Source: Caulobacterales bacterium RIFCSPHIGHO2_01_FULL_70_19
Lineage (GTDB): Bacteria; Pseudomonadota; Alphaproteobacteria; Caulobacterales; Caulobacteraceae
Assembly (NCBI GenBank): GCA_001794825.1
Contig: MGLK01000019.1
Span: 53,922-117,921 of the forward strand
DNA length: 64,000 nucleotides
Direction of reading: 5' to 3'
The position numbers and the translations under genes were made by a program. This document shows positions 17,717 to 30,055 of the stretch, piece by piece. Numbering within the stretch: the stretch's first letter is position 1; each line of letters opens with the position of its first letter. A model generated the notes under the pieces. The model made no database searches and was not told the origin of the DNA. It saw only the letters and a program-made list of their open reading frames with translations.

Positions 17717-18907
17717 TCAGAAGGCGCTCTCGCCGGTGATCGCCCGGCCAAGGATCAGGGCGTGGACGTCGTGGGCGCCCTCGTAGGTGTTCACCGTCTC
17801 GAGGTTCATGGCGTGGCGCATGACGTGCATCTCGCCGGTGATGCCGGCCCCGCCGTGCATGTCGCGGGCCTCGCGGGCGATGGCCAGGGCCTTGCCGCAG
17901 TTGTTCCGCTTCATCATCGAGATGGCCTCCGGGACCCAGGCCCCCTGGTCGAGCAGCCGGCCCAGCGCCAGCGCGCCCTCGAGGCCGAGGAAGATCTCGG
18001 TCTGCATGTCGGCCAGCTTCTTCTGGACCAGCTGGCGCGACGACAGCGGACGGCCGAACAGCATGCGTTCGGCGACGTAGTCGCGGGTGGCGTGGAAGCA
18101 GAACTCGGCCGCGCCCATGGCGCCCCAGGCGATGCCGTAGCGGGCCTTGTTGAGGCAGGAGAACGGGCCGCGCAGGCCCTTCACGCCGGGCAGCAGGTTG
18201 GCCTCCGGCACGAAGACGTCGTTGAGGCCTATGTCGCCGGTGATCGAGGCGCGAAGGCTCAGCTTGTCGCCGATCTTGTCGGTGGTGAAGCCGTCCATGC
18301 CGCGCTCGACGATGAAGCCGCGGATAACGTCGTCGAGCTTGGCCCAGACCACCGCCAGGTCGCTGATCGGCGAATTGGTAATCCAGTATTTGGCGCCGTT
18401 CAGGCGGTAGCCGCCCTCGACCTTCTCCGCCTTCGTCTTCATCGACGCCGGGTCCGAACCGCCGTCGGCCTCGGTCAGACCGAAGCAGCCGATCAGCTCG
18501 CCGGCGGCCATGCGCGGCAGGAAGCGCATCTTCTGCTCCTCCGAGCCGAAGGCGTAGATCGGGTACATGGCCAGCGACGACTGCACGCTCATGGCCGAGC
18601 GGTAGCCGCTGTCGACCGCCTCGATCTCGCGGGCGATCAGCCCGTAGGCCACGTGCGACGCTGACGAGCCGCCGTACTGCTCCGGCAGCATGGCGCCGAG
18701 GAAGCCCATCTCGCCCATCTCGGTCATGATCGACCGGTCGAAGGTCTCGTCGCGGAAGGCGGCGACGACCCGCGGCAGCAGCTGTTCGCGCGCGTACGAT
18801 CGGGCGGCGTCGCGAATCATCCGCTCGTCGTCGGTCAGCCGGCCATCGAGGTCCAGCGGGTCGTCCCAGCGGAAGGTCTTGGCGGGAGAAGCGGAGCCGT
18901 CGGCCAT
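17717..18907 (-). CDS. gcdH: Glutaryl-CoA dehydrogenase
   Basis: A 396-residue FAD enzyme that oxidises and decarboxylates glutaryl-CoA to crotonyl-CoA in lysine, tryptophan and glutarate breakdown. The acyl-CoA dehydrogenase fold is complete: [14 protein letters not shown] (FAD/substrate loop), [11 protein letters not shown], and the C-terminal block [25 protein letters not shown]. Glu376 there is the catalytic base, and this ending is diagnostic for GcdH rather than general acyl-CoA dehydrogenases. It lies back to back with the DUF6356 and CoA-transferase genes, which fits a glutarate pathway. Confidence 0.94.
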   Translation of the reverse strand: MADGSASPAKTFRWDDPLDLDGRLTDDERMIRDAARSYAREQLLPRVVAAFRDETFDRSIMTEMGEMGFLGAMLPEQYGGSSASHVAYGLIAREIEAVDSGYRSAMSVQSSLAMYPIYAFGSEEQKMRFLPRMAAGELIGCFGLTEADGGSDPASMKTKAEKVEGGYRLNGAKYWITNSPISDLAVVWAKLDDVIRGFIVERGMDGFTTDKIGDKLSLRASITGDIGLNDVFVPEANLLPGVKGLRGPFSCLNKARYGIAWGAMGAAEFCFHATRDYVAERMLFGRPLSSRQLVQKKLADMQTEIFLGLEGALALGRLLDQGAWVPEAISMMKRNNCGKALAIAREARDMHGGAGITGEMHVMRHAMNLETVNTYEGAHDVHALILGRAITGESAF

Positions 18908-19050
18908 CGGATTGTCTTCCTGAGCGATTTCCGGGGCGCCTGCGCCCTCGTCACGTTACGGTGACGGACGCCCCCTGTTCTGCGGCGCGGTTTAGGCCAG
19001 AATGGCCGCCGCGGGTAGAGGGAGCGCCCGCGACACGCCGGACCGCCATC

Positions 19051-19317
19051 ATGATCCAGACCTTCAACCGCCTGTTCGTCGACCACCCCCGGGAAGTCGA
19101 GGAGAGCTATCTCGAGCACATGGCCGCCTCGTCGCGGTTCGGCGTGCGGCTGTTGAAGCTGGCCGGCTGCGCCTTCGTCCACGCCGTGGTGCCCGGGCTG
19201 CACAAGGCGACGGTGTCGAGCTCGATCTGCTGCATGGCCGACGAGCTGGGCGGGCGGGCGCGGGAGGCCCGCGAATGCCGGATGCGCGACGCGGGCGTGT
19301 GGGACGTGGGGCTCTAG
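19051..19317 (+). CDS. DUF6356 family small protein
   Basis: An 88-residue protein of a short alphaproteobacterial family (DUF6356), marked by FNRLFVDHPREVEESYLEHM and a following hydrophobic segment (LLKLAGCAFVHAVVPGL) ending in a Ser/Cys-rich SSSICC. The start at 19051 puts the family N-terminus first; the upstream extension is not supported. It may be a single-span membrane protein. It is divergent from gcdH and followed by a CoA-transferase gene; members often sit near acyl-CoA metabolism, but the function is unknown. Confidence 0.75.
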   Translation: MIQTFNRLFVDHPREVEESYLEHMAASSRFGVRLLKLAGCAFVHAVVPGLHKATVSSSICCMADELGGRAREARECRMRDAGVWDVGL

Positions 19318-19384
19318 GGGTGGCGGGTGATTGGCGGCCGGTGACTGGTGGATCGCGCCGGGAGCGGACGGTAGAGCTTGCCGC

Positions 19385-20626
19385 ATGACCGCCGACGCAG
19401 CCTCAGCCTCCCCAACCACCAATCACCCATCGCCAGCCACCCGGCCCGGCCCCCTCTCCGGCGTGCGCGTCCTCGACCTCAGTCGCGTCCTGGCGGGCCC
19501 GTGGGCCACCCAGACGCTGGCCGATCTCGGCGCCGAGGTGATCAAGATCGAGCGACCCGGCGCCGGCGACGACACCCGCCACTGGGGCCCGCCTTTCACG
19601 ACCAGGGCCGACGGCTCGAAGGGCGACGCCGCCTACTTCCTGTGCGCCAACCGGGGCAAGAAGTCGGTCGAACTGGACATCGCCTCGCCCGAGGGCGCCG
19701 CCGCCGTGCGCGAGCTGGCGAAGACCTGCGACGTGGTGGTGGAGAACTTCAAGACCGGCGGCCTGCGGAAGTACGGCCTGGACCACGACTCGCTTCTGGC
19801 GATCAATCCGCGCCTGGTCTGTTGCTCGATCACCGGTTTCGGCCAGGACGGGCCGGACGCGCACCGGGCCGGCTACGACTACATGATCCAGGCCATGGGC
19901 GGGCTGATGTCGATCACCGGCCAGCCGGCCGGCGCGCCGGGGGCCGAGCCGATGAAGGTCGGGGTCGCCGTGGTCGACCTGTTCACCGGCCTCTACGCCT
20001 CCAACGCCATCCTCGCCGCGCTGCTGCACGCGCGGGCGACCGGCGAGGGTCAGCACATCGACATCGCCCTGTTCGACGTCCAGGCCGCCATGCTGGCCAA
20101 CCAGGCGACCAACTTCTTCGTCTCCGGCCGGGCGCCGACCCGCATGGGCAACGCCCACCCCAACCTCGCCCCCTATCAGCCCTTTCCGTGCACGGACGGC
20201 ATGGTCGTCATCGCCGTCGGCAACGACGGCCAGTTCCGGGCGCTAGCGGGAGCGCTGGAGGCGCCGGGGCTGGGCGAGGATCCGCGCTTCCTGACCAACG
20301 CGCTCCGCATCGAGCACCGCGCCGTGCTGACCGCCGAGCTGTCGGCCCTGACGGCGGGCCGCACCATGCAGGGGCTGATGGCCGCGCTGGAGGCGGCGGG
20401 GGTGCCGTGCGGACCGGTCAACACGATTGACCAGGTGTTCGCCGAGCCGCAGGCGAAGCATCGCGGGCTGGAAGTGGAACAGGCCCGGCCCGATCTGGCC
20501 GCTCCGGTCCGCACCGTGGCCTCGCCGATCCGCATGTCGCGGACGCCGGTCGCCTACGACCGTCCGCCGCCGGCGCTGGGGGCGGACACGGACGAGGTGC
20601 TGGGGAGACTCAGCCGGCCGGAATGA
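19385..20626 (+). CDS. CaiB/BaiF family CoA-transferase, probably succinyl-CoA:glutarate type
   Basis: A 413-residue class III CoA-transferase. It begins PLSGVRVLDLSRVLAGPWATQTLADLGAEVIKIE after a short Ser/Thr/Pro-rich leader, and has NRGKKSVELD, VENFKTGGLRKYGLD and the catalytic Asp in GQHIDIALFDVQ. The start at 19385 is the nearest ATG to the conserved region. Next to gcdH, the likeliest job is moving CoA from succinyl-CoA to glutarate, the substrate step before GcdH (as human SUGCT does); that specificity is inferred from context. It overlaps the convergent DUF2007 gene by 17 bases. Confidence 0.88.
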   Translation: MTADAASASPTTNHPSPATRPGPLSGVRVLDLSRVLAGPWATQTLADLGAEVIKIERPGAGDDTRHWGPPFTTRADGSKGDAAYFLCANRGKKSVELDIASPEGAAAVRELAKTCDVVVENFKTGGLRKYGLDHDSLLAINPRLVCCSITGFGQDGPDAHRAGYDYMIQAMGGLMSITGQPAGAPGAEPMKVGVAVVDLFTGLYASNAILAALLHARATGEGQHIDIALFDVQAAMLANQATNFFVSGRAPTRMGNAHPNLAPYQPFPCTDGMVVIAVGNDGQFRALAGALEAPGLGEDPRFLTNALRIEHRAVLTAELSALTAGRTMQGLMAALEAAGVPCGPVNTIDQVFAEPQAKHRGLEVEQARPDLAAPVRTVASPIRMSRTPVAYDRPPPALGADTDEVLGRLSRPE

Positions 20627-21047
20627 GGCCCAGCCGCGTGATCCAGTGGAACAGCCACGGGACCACGAACAGCAGGATCACCAGCCCCAGCCCGATCCAG
20701 TGCACCGGCCGCAGCCGGCGCAGGCGGCGCGTCCCCGAGAAGCCGCCTGCGAGCGCGCTGAGCACGGCCACGCCGGTGCTGCCTGCCGTTTCCTGTTCCG
20801 GAATGGCGTCGGCGTCCGCCTCGGCGAACTCGCCGGCCTTCGCCCGCGCCAGCAGATCCCGGGCCCGCGGCCCGTCCCGCGCCTCGGCCATGACCCTCAG
20901 CCCGCCGACGGCGCGCTGCAGCAGCGGGTCGATGGTCGCTAGGCCCCTGTCCGCCACCTGCGCCGCGACGCCGTGTGCGGCCAGGAAGGCCACCGCCAGC
21001 TCGGCCTCGTAGACGTCGTCGAAGCGAGCGACCTCGACCTGGGGCAT
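20610..21047 (-). CDS. DUF2007-domain protein with C-terminal membrane helix
   Basis: A 145-residue protein: an N-terminal DUF2007-like signal-transducing fold (about 1-70; VEVARFDDVYEAELAVAFLAAHGVAAQV), an Ala-rich linker, and a C-terminal membrane helix (WIGLGLVILLFVVPWLFHWI). The ATG at 21047 overlaps the stop of the VapC toxin by one base (TGATG), so it is translationally coupled to the toxin-antitoxin pair. Its role there is unknown. It is convergent with and overlaps the CoA-transferase end. Confidence 0.8.
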   Translation of the reverse strand: MPQVEVARFDDVYEAELAVAFLAAHGVAAQVADRGLATIDPLLQRAVGGLRVMAEARDGPRARDLLARAKAGEFAEADADAIPEQETAGSTGVAVLSALAGGFSGTRRLRRLRPVHWIGLGLVILLFVVPWLFHWITRLGLIPAG

Positions 21048-21517
21048 CAGCCTTCGCTCGCCACGCATGCGGCGATCTCGTCCTCAGAGAGGGGGCCCGG
21101 CCCGACGGACCAGTCGATCAGCGGGAGCCCCTCGATCCGACCGAAATGCTTCACGTTCCGGGTCACCACCGTCCAGCCGCGGGCCAGCGCCTGGCCTGCG
21201 ATCAGGGTGTCGATGTCGCCGATGGAGCGGCCGCGCCGGCGTAAGTCGGCCGCGACCCTGCCGGTCGCCTCCGCGTCCTCACCCGTCAGATCGATCACGG
21301 GCAAGCCGACGAGCGTCTCCTCCATCCGCTCGCGCTCGACGGACGGGTTTCGGCTGATCGCCATGCCCGAAAACAGCTCGTGCATGACGACCGCGGGGAC
21401 CGCGAAATCGGCGCCGGACTGGACGGCCCTGCGGTAGTTGTCGCGCACGTCCGGTGATCGACCCCGGATCAGGTCGATCAGCGTAGCGCTGTCCAGGCAG
21501 AGGGTCAGTCGTCCCAC
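21047..21517 (-). CDS. vapC: PIN-domain toxin (VapC type)
   Basis: A 156-residue predicted ribonuclease toxin. The PIN active-site acids are visible: Asp9 ([12 protein letters not shown]), Glu in VVMHELFSG, and Asp in [13 protein letters not shown], followed by [13 protein letters not shown] use the GTG at 21517, which overlaps the antitoxin gene by 13 bases; the longer upstream frame lies inside the antitoxin and is not supported. VapC proteins cut tRNA or rRNA and are held inactive by their antitoxin. It is coupled to a DUF2007 gene downstream. Confidence 0.85.
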   Translation of the reverse strand: MGRLTLCLDSATLIDLIRGRSPDVRDNYRRAVQSGADFAVPAVVMHELFSGMAISRNPSVERERMEETLVGLPVIDLTGEDAEATGRVAADLRRRGRSIGDIDTLIAGQALARGWTVVTRNVKHFGRIEGLPLIDWSVGPGPLSEDEIAACVASEG

Positions 21518-21795
21518 GTCTTGATCGGCGTTACGGTTTGGGGCGGCGGATCCGGGAAGGGCTCGGCCGGGTCGCCAATCGAATCGATGCGCGCCCAGAA
21601 GGCCTTCCATTCCGCATCGGTACGAGGGCGACGGCGCTCGGCCGGCTGCGGCTCGAGGATCACGGCATCCCCCTCCCTGCGGATACGGACTTCCCTACCC
21701 TCGAAACGGAAGGCCTTGGGCAGTCGAACCGCCTGGCTTCCCCCGTGGGTGAATATCTTCGCCGTTTCGGCTACGCCTCGCTTCGGATCCGCCAC
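21505..21795 (-). CDS. vapB: VapB antitoxin, AbrB/SpoVT fold
   Basis: A 96-residue antitoxin. The N-terminal swapped-hairpin DNA-binding domain is recognisable ([20 protein letters not shown], then [15 protein letters not shown]); the acidic Pro-rich C-terminus would wrap the toxin. It starts with GTG and has GGAGAG upstream. A perfect 8-base inverted repeat 12 bases before the start is the probable autoregulatory operator. The pair lies directly downstream of sucB in the same direction. Confidence 0.87.
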   Translation of the reverse strand: MADPKRGVAETAKIFTHGGSQAVRLPKAFRFEGREVRIRREGDAVILEPQPAERRRPRTDAEWKAFWARIDSIGDPAEPFPDPPPQTVTPIKTWDD

Positions 21796-21806
21796 GGGCG
21801 CTCTCC

Positions 21807-21827
21807 GTATCTACTCTTTGTAGATAC
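21807..21827 (-). promoter_or_regulatory. Inverted repeat, likely VapB operator
   Basis: GTATCTAC (21807-21814) and GTAGATAC (21820-21827) form a perfect 8-base inverted repeat with a 5-base spacer, just upstream of vapB and 25 bases beyond the sucB stop. AT-rich against a GC-rich background, it fits an operator for the VapB/VapC complex. Read as RNA it could also form a weak hairpin after sucB. Confidence 0.65.
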
Positions 21828-21852
21828 TATTCCGAACCTGCGTTCTCCGCAA

Positions 21853-23367
21853 TCAAAGGTCCAGCAGCGCCCGGGCCGGGTCTTCCAGCAGTTCCTTGAC
21901 GCGGACGAGGAAGGTCACCGCCTCCTTGCCGTCCACGATGCGGTGGTCGTAGCTGAGGGCCAGGTACATCATCGGGCGGATCTTCACCTCGCCGTTCACC
22001 GCCATCGGGCGCTGCACGATGTTGTGCATGCCGAGGATGCCCGACTGCGGCGAGTTGAGGATCGGGGTCGACATCAGCGAGCCGTAGGTGCCGCCGTTGG
22101 TGATGGTGAAGGTGCCGCCCTGCAGCTGGTCGAGGGTCAGCTCGCCGTCGCGGGCCGCCTTGCCGAGCGCGGCGATGCCCTTCTCGATGCCCGCCAGCGA
22201 CAGCTGGTCGGCGTCGCGCAGCACCGGCACGACCAGACCCTTCTCGGTGCCGACGGCGATGCCGATGTCGTAGTGGTTCTTGTAGATGATGTCCGTGCCG
22301 TCGATCTCGGCGTTGACCGCCGGGATCTCGTGCAGGGCCTGGACCACGGCGCGGGTGAAGAAGCTCATGAAGCCCAGCTTCACCCCGTGGCGCTTCTCGA
22401 ACACGTCCTTGTACTGGCTGCGCAGGGCCATGACCTCGGTCATGTCCACCTCGTTGAAGGTGGTCAGCTGGGCGGCGGTGTTCTGGGATTCCTTCAGGCG
22501 GCGGGCGATGGTCTGACGCAGGCGCGTCATCTTCACCCGCTCCTCGCGCGGCTGGTCGGCGCGCGGCGCGGCCGGGGCGGCCGCGGGGGCGGCAGCGGCC
22601 TTGGGCGCGGCCGAGCCGATGGCGGCGAGGGCGTCGGCCTTGGTGATGTTGCCCTTCGGGCCCGTGGCCGGAAGGGTCTTCGGGTCGAGGTTGTTCTCGG
22701 CCACCACCCGCTGCACCGCCGGCGACAGGTGCGGGCTGTCGGACTTCGCCGCGGCGGGGGCGGCGGCGGGCGCCGCGGCGGCCGGAGCCGCGGCGGGAGC
22801 GGCGGCGCCCGAGGCGGCGATCGAACCGATCTGCTGGCCCGGGGTGACCGTGGCGCCGGCCTCGGCGGAGATGGTCAGAACGCCGGCGGCCGGGGCGGAG
22901 ACCTCGACGGCGACCTTGTCGGTCTCGATCTCGACCAGCAGCTCGTCCTTGGCCACCGTGTCGCCGGACTTCTTCAGCCACGTCCCCATGGAGCCTTCGG
23001 CGACGCTCTCGCCCATGGTCGGGACGTTGATCGCCACGGCTTCGCCCGACGGCGCGGCCGCCGGTGCGGCGGCGGCCTTCGGAGCTTCGGCGGCCTTCGG
23101 CGTCTCCGCCTGCGGCGCGGCCCCGGCCGTGGCGCCCTCGCTGACCACGCCGAGGACGGCGCCCGGGGTCACGGTCTCGCCGTCGGCGGCGCGGATCTCG
23201 GACAGCACGCCGTCGGCCGGGGCGACGACCTCGAGCGACACCTTGTCGGTCTCCAGCTCGACCAGGACCTCGTCCTTCTTCACCGGGTCGCCGGCCTTCT
23301 TGGTCCACTTGCCGATGGTGGCCTCGGTGACGGATTCGCCGAGGGCGGGGGTCAGGATGTCGGCCAT
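21853..23367 (-). CDS. sucB: 2-Oxoglutarate dehydrogenase E2 (dihydrolipoyl succinyltransferase), two lipoyl domains
   Basis: The 504-residue E2 core of the 2-oxoglutarate dehydrogenase complex. There are two lipoyl domains, with lipoyl-Lys42 ([11 protein letters not shown]) and Lys151 ([11 protein letters not shown]), joined by Ala/Pro-rich linkers. A peripheral-subunit-binding domain follows at about 218-254 ([19 protein letters not shown]), then the catalytic domain with His475 in [12 protein letters not shown]. Most SucB proteins have one lipoyl domain and about 400 residues, so the second is notable. It follows sucA by 36 bases. No E3 (lpd) gene follows; a toxin-antitoxin pair does. Confidence 0.95.
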   Translation of the reverse strand: MADILTPALGESVTEATIGKWTKKAGDPVKKDEVLVELETDKVSLEVVAPADGVLSEIRAADGETVTPGAVLGVVSEGATAGAAPQAETPKAAEAPKAAAAPAAAPSGEAVAINVPTMGESVAEGSMGTWLKKSGDTVAKDELLVEIETDKVAVEVSAPAAGVLTISAEAGATVTPGQQIGSIAASGAAAPAAAPAAAAPAAAPAAAKSDSPHLSPAVQRVVAENNLDPKTLPATGPKGNITKADALAAIGSAAPKAAAAPAAAPAAPRADQPREERVKMTRLRQTIARRLKESQNTAAQLTTFNEVDMTEVMALRSQYKDVFEKRHGVKLGFMSFFTRAVVQALHEIPAVNAEIDGTDIIYKNHYDIGIAVGTEKGLVVPVLRDADQLSLAGIEKGIAALGKAARDGELTLDQLQGGTFTITNGGTYGSLMSTPILNSPQSGILGMHNIVQRPMAVNGEVKIRPMMYLALSYDHRIVDGKEAVTFLVRVKELLEDPARALLDL

Positions 23368-23403
23368 GGTGCGGTCCAGGTCTCGTTCAGGTCGGTCAGC
23401 GGG

Positions 23404-26400
<2,997 letters not shown>

Positions 26401-26618
26401 GATTCTCGTCACGTCCCTTGGGTCCGCACGCGCACGTTCGCGCGAAGGCGACCGGCGCTCATATAGGCGCTGTTTCCTTATGGGTCATGACCGAATAGGG
26501 GCGAACCGGCCGAAATTCGCACGATTATGCCCCACGACCGGGACATCACGGGGCGGGCCGAAACGGGAACGCCCCCGGTCAGGGCCGGGGGCGTTCGGGA
26601 CTCCTTCGGCCTGAAGTC
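26401..26618. other. Intergenic region: sucA promoter region and sucD terminator
   Basis: 218 bases between sucA and sucD without a gene. The half near sucA is relatively AT-rich (CTATAT in the minus strand at about 26462-26467) and probably holds the sucA promoter, though I see no convincing -35 element. The half near sucD contains the terminator listed separately. This suggests sucAB can be transcribed independently of sucCD. Confidence 0.5.
26561..26596 (-). terminator. Rho-independent terminator after sucD
   Basis: A 12-base perfect stem (26567-26578 with 26585-26596, GAACGCCCCCGG type) and a 6-base loop. On the minus strand it is followed, after a few bases, by TTT. It lies 22 bases after the sucD stop and separates it from sucA. 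Confidence 0.7.
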
Positions 26619-27521
26619 TCAGCCCTTGAGCACTTCCACCAGGGTCTTGCCCAGCCGTGCCGGCGACGGCGAGACCTTGATGCCGGCTTCCTCCATGGCG
26701 GCGATCTTGGACTCCGCGTCGCCCTTGCCGCCCGAGACCACGGCGCCGGCGTGGCCCATGGTCCGCCCCTTCGGCGCGGTGCGGCCGGCGATGAAGCCCG
26801 CCATCGGCTTGCGGCGGCCCTTCTTCGCCTCGTCCATCAGGAACCGGGCGGCCTCCTCCTCGGCCGCGCCGCCGATCTCGCCGATCATGATGATCGACTC
26901 GGTGGCCGGGTCGGCGAGGAACAGCTCCAGCACGTCGATGAACTCGGTGCCCTTGACCGGATCGCCGCCGATGCCGACCGCGGTGGTCTGGCCGAGGCCC
27001 TCGTTGGTGGTCTGGAACACCGCCTCATAGGTCAGGGTGCCAGAGCGCGACACCACGCCGACCGAGCCCTTCTTGAAGATCGAGCCCGGCATGATGCCGA
27101 TCTTGCACTCCTCGGGGGTCAGGATGCCCGGGCAGTTCGGGCCCAGCAGCCGCGACTTCGACTTCTCCAGCCGCGCCTTGACCCGCACCATGTCCAGCAC
27201 CGGGATTCCCTCGGTGATGCAGGTGATGAACGGGATTTCCGCGTCGATGGCCTCGATGATGGCGTCGGCGGCGCCCGCCGGCGGCACGTAGATCACCGAG
27301 GCGTCGGCCCCGGTGGCGTCCCTGGCCTCGGCCACCGAGGCGTAGATCGGCAGGGTCTCGCCCTCCGACCCGTGCCACAGCTCGCCGCCCTTCTTCGGGT
27401 GGACGCCCCCGACCATCTTCGTGCCGTAGTAGCGGAGCGCCTGTTCGGTGTGGAAGGTGCCGGTCTTGCCGGTCAGGCCCTGGACGATGACCTTGGTGTC
27501 GCGGTTTACGAGGATGGACAT
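26619..27521 (-). CDS. sucD: Succinyl-CoA ligase (ADP-forming) alpha subunit
   Basis: The 300-residue alpha subunit that interconverts succinyl-CoA and succinate with substrate-level phosphorylation. The CoA-binding Rossmann part starts [24 protein letters not shown]. Later [15 protein letters not shown] and the phospho-His near residue 257 ([13 protein letters not shown]) are all present. The start at 27521 is fixed by this N-terminus; the long upstream frame is antisense noise. Unusually it does not directly follow sucC: a PIN toxin/RHH antitoxin pair and a small secreted-protein gene lie between. Confidence 0.96.
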   Translation of the reverse strand: MSILVNRDTKVIVQGLTGKTGTFHTEQALRYYGTKMVGGVHPKKGGELWHGSEGETLPIYASVAEARDATGADASVIYVPPAGAADAIIEAIDAEIPFITCITEGIPVLDMVRVKARLEKSKSRLLGPNCPGILTPEECKIGIMPGSIFKKGSVGVVSRSGTLTYEAVFQTTNEGLGQTTAVGIGGDPVKGTEFIDVLELFLADPATESIIMIGEIGGAAEEEAARFLMDEAKKGRRKPMAGFIAGRTAPKGRTMGHAGAVVSGGKGDAESKIAAMEEAGIKVSPSPARLGKTLVEVLKG

Positions 27522-27532
27522 GGCTCTGTTTC

Positions 27533-27955
27533 TCAGGCGGGGAGGAAGGGATTTTCGACGCGGACCGACCCGTAGGTCTGCCCGTGGTTCAGGTCTTCGG
27601 AATAGACGACGCGGGCGCCCAGCCGCTCGGCGGCGGCGATGACGGCGGCGTCCCAGTAGGAGATCCGGTAGCGGCGGGCGTGCTCGATCCCCGCGCGAAC
27701 GACGCGGTAGTCGACGGGCTGGAAAGGCTTCTTCGACAGCCGGTGCACCCACTCCTGGGCCTCTTCCGGCGTCAGCGGCGTCGCGCCCTTGCGCTGGGCG
27801 TTGACGTAGAACTCGGCCAGCACCTGGCCGGAGGTTCCGAAACGGGTGGTGAGGAGTTCGACGGCGCGCTCGTACTTGGCGGGCTCGTCGACGGAGCCGA
27901 GCGCGGCGTAGAGCAGCACGTTGGTGTCGAGGAAGACGTCAGCGCCAGCGATCAA
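27533..27955 (-). CDS. PIN-domain toxin (VapC type)
   Basis: A 140-residue predicted ribonuclease toxin, complete with the PIN acids: Asp10 ([11 protein letters not shown]), Glu in [13 protein letters not shown], Asp in [12 protein letters not shown] and Asp in YSEDLNHG. It apparently starts at TTG (27955), overlapping the antitoxin gene by 17 bases. It ends 11 bases before sucD, so toxin and sucD are very likely on one mRNA. It is unlike the other PIN toxin near 21 kb in both sequence and antitoxin partner. Confidence 0.85.
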   Translation of the reverse strand: MIAGADVFLDTNVLLYAALGSVDEPAKYERAVELLTTRFGTSGQVLAEFYVNAQRKGATPLTPEEAQEWVHRLSKKPFQPVDYRVVRAGIEHARRYRISYWDAAVIAAAERLGARVVYSEDLNHGQTYGSVRVENPFLPA

Positions 27956-28196
27956 AGCGAGGCTCGCCGCTGTAGGTCTCTTCCCGGCTGGGGCGCCAGT
28001 CGCCCATCCGTCCCCTGCTCTCGCGCGCCAGCTTCAGCAGGGCCTCAGTCGCCTCGTCGTGCTCGGTCTCTTCCTCGACCAGCCGGGTCAGGAAGCCGCG
28101 CACCATCTCGTTGACGCTGGTCCGCTTCATGGCGGCCAGCACCCGGACCTTGTCGAGCAGGTCCTCGTCGATGGCGAGGGTGAGGTTGCGGGTCAT
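27939..28196 (-). CDS. Ribbon-helix-helix antitoxin
   Basis: An 85-residue antitoxin with an N-terminal ribbon-helix-helix DNA-binding domain (RNLTLAIDEDLLDKVRVLA, then RTSVNEMVRGFLTRLVEEE) and a charged Arg/Trp-rich C-terminus expected to bind the PIN toxin. The start at 28196 fits the RHH beginning; upstream residues would run through the operator repeat. A 33-base near-perfect inverted repeat ends 6 bases before the ATG and is the likely autoregulatory site. Confidence 0.82.
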   Translation of the reverse strand: MTRNLTLAIDEDLLDKVRVLAAMKRTSVNEMVRGFLTRLVEEETEHDEATEALLKLARESRGRMGDWRPSREETYSGEPRFDRWR

Positions 28197-28202
28197 GGGA
28201 GC

Positions 28203-28235
28203 TACACGGGTTATGTGTAACACATAATCCGTGTA
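28203..28235 (-). promoter_or_regulatory. 33-base inverted repeat, likely antitoxin operator
   Basis: Arms of 16 bases (28203-28218 and 28220-28235, TACACGGGTTATGTGT type) pair with a single mismatch around one central base. The element is AT-rich, lies immediately before the RHH antitoxin start and contains TATGTG/CATAA stretches that could serve as a -10 region. It gives the toxin-antitoxin pair, and possibly sucD, a promoter of its own inside the sucCD unit. Confidence 0.75.
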
Positions 28236-28271
28236 TCGCCGCCGGGCAAGCAGAGGCGATCGACGGCCGAA

Positions 28272-28792
28272 CTAGTTCACGGGCGCCGGACCGGCCACGC
28301 GCGTCACATGCTGTCTGGAGAAGGAGACGACGGCGCGGCCGTCCTGCGCGGCGGCGAAGGTGAGGGTGGAATCACCAAAACGGGACCACATCCGGATCGG
28401 GACCATTCCGGCCGGCGCTTCCAGAGCCCCCTCCGACGCGAGCCCCAGGGCTGCGGCGAGGGCGTCGATCTCCTGTTCAAGGCCTTCGGGCGCGCGCTCG
28501 ACCGACACCGAGCAGGAGGGCGCGTCGGCGGGGTCGGTGTCCGGTGCCCGCCCGCCCATCAGCATGATCGTAGCGCCCTCGGCGCGGAAGGCGACGCTCC
28601 AGCCCGAACGTCCCGACCGCTGCGTCAGGCGCACGGAACGCCAGCGGCGCTCACGCCCGAGCCGCTCGAAAGCCGCCCGGTCCAGTTCGGTCGCGACGCA
28701 AGCGTCGCGGACCAGCTGCGCTACATCGGCCCCCTGTGGCGGCGCCGGCGCGGCGGCGGCCGCAGACAGGGCGAGGGCAAGCGCCGCCCAGG

Positions 28793-28796
<4 letters not shown>
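28272..28796 (-). CDS. Small secreted protein of unknown function
   Basis: A 174-residue protein with a short signal peptide ([17 protein letters not shown]) and no recognised domain. It has two Cys (VRDACVATE and APSCSVSVE) that could form a disulphide in the periplasm. The C-terminal half ([27 protein letters not shown]) looks beta-rich. It starts at GTG, overlapping the sucC stop by 4 bases (GTGA), so it is cotranslated with sucC. I do not recognise a family, and the link to the TCA cycle is unexplained. Confidence 0.7.
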
Positions 28797-29983
<1,187 letters not shown>

Positions 29984-30018
29984 GGAAAGCCGCCGAACGC
30001 TGGGAGGAGTTGGGCGGC

Positions 30019-30048
30019 CTTATAGGGGGTGCGCCTTCGCAGGCGCAA
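30019..30048 (-). promoter_or_regulatory. Possible promoter of the sucC operon
   Basis: On the minus strand TTGCGC (30043-30048) and TATAAG (30019-30024) are separated by 18 bases, about 35 bases before the sucC ATG and within the 72-base gap after the MFS gene. Good -10 match, moderate -35 match. Confidence 0.45.
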
Positions 30049-30055
30049 CCGCCCC

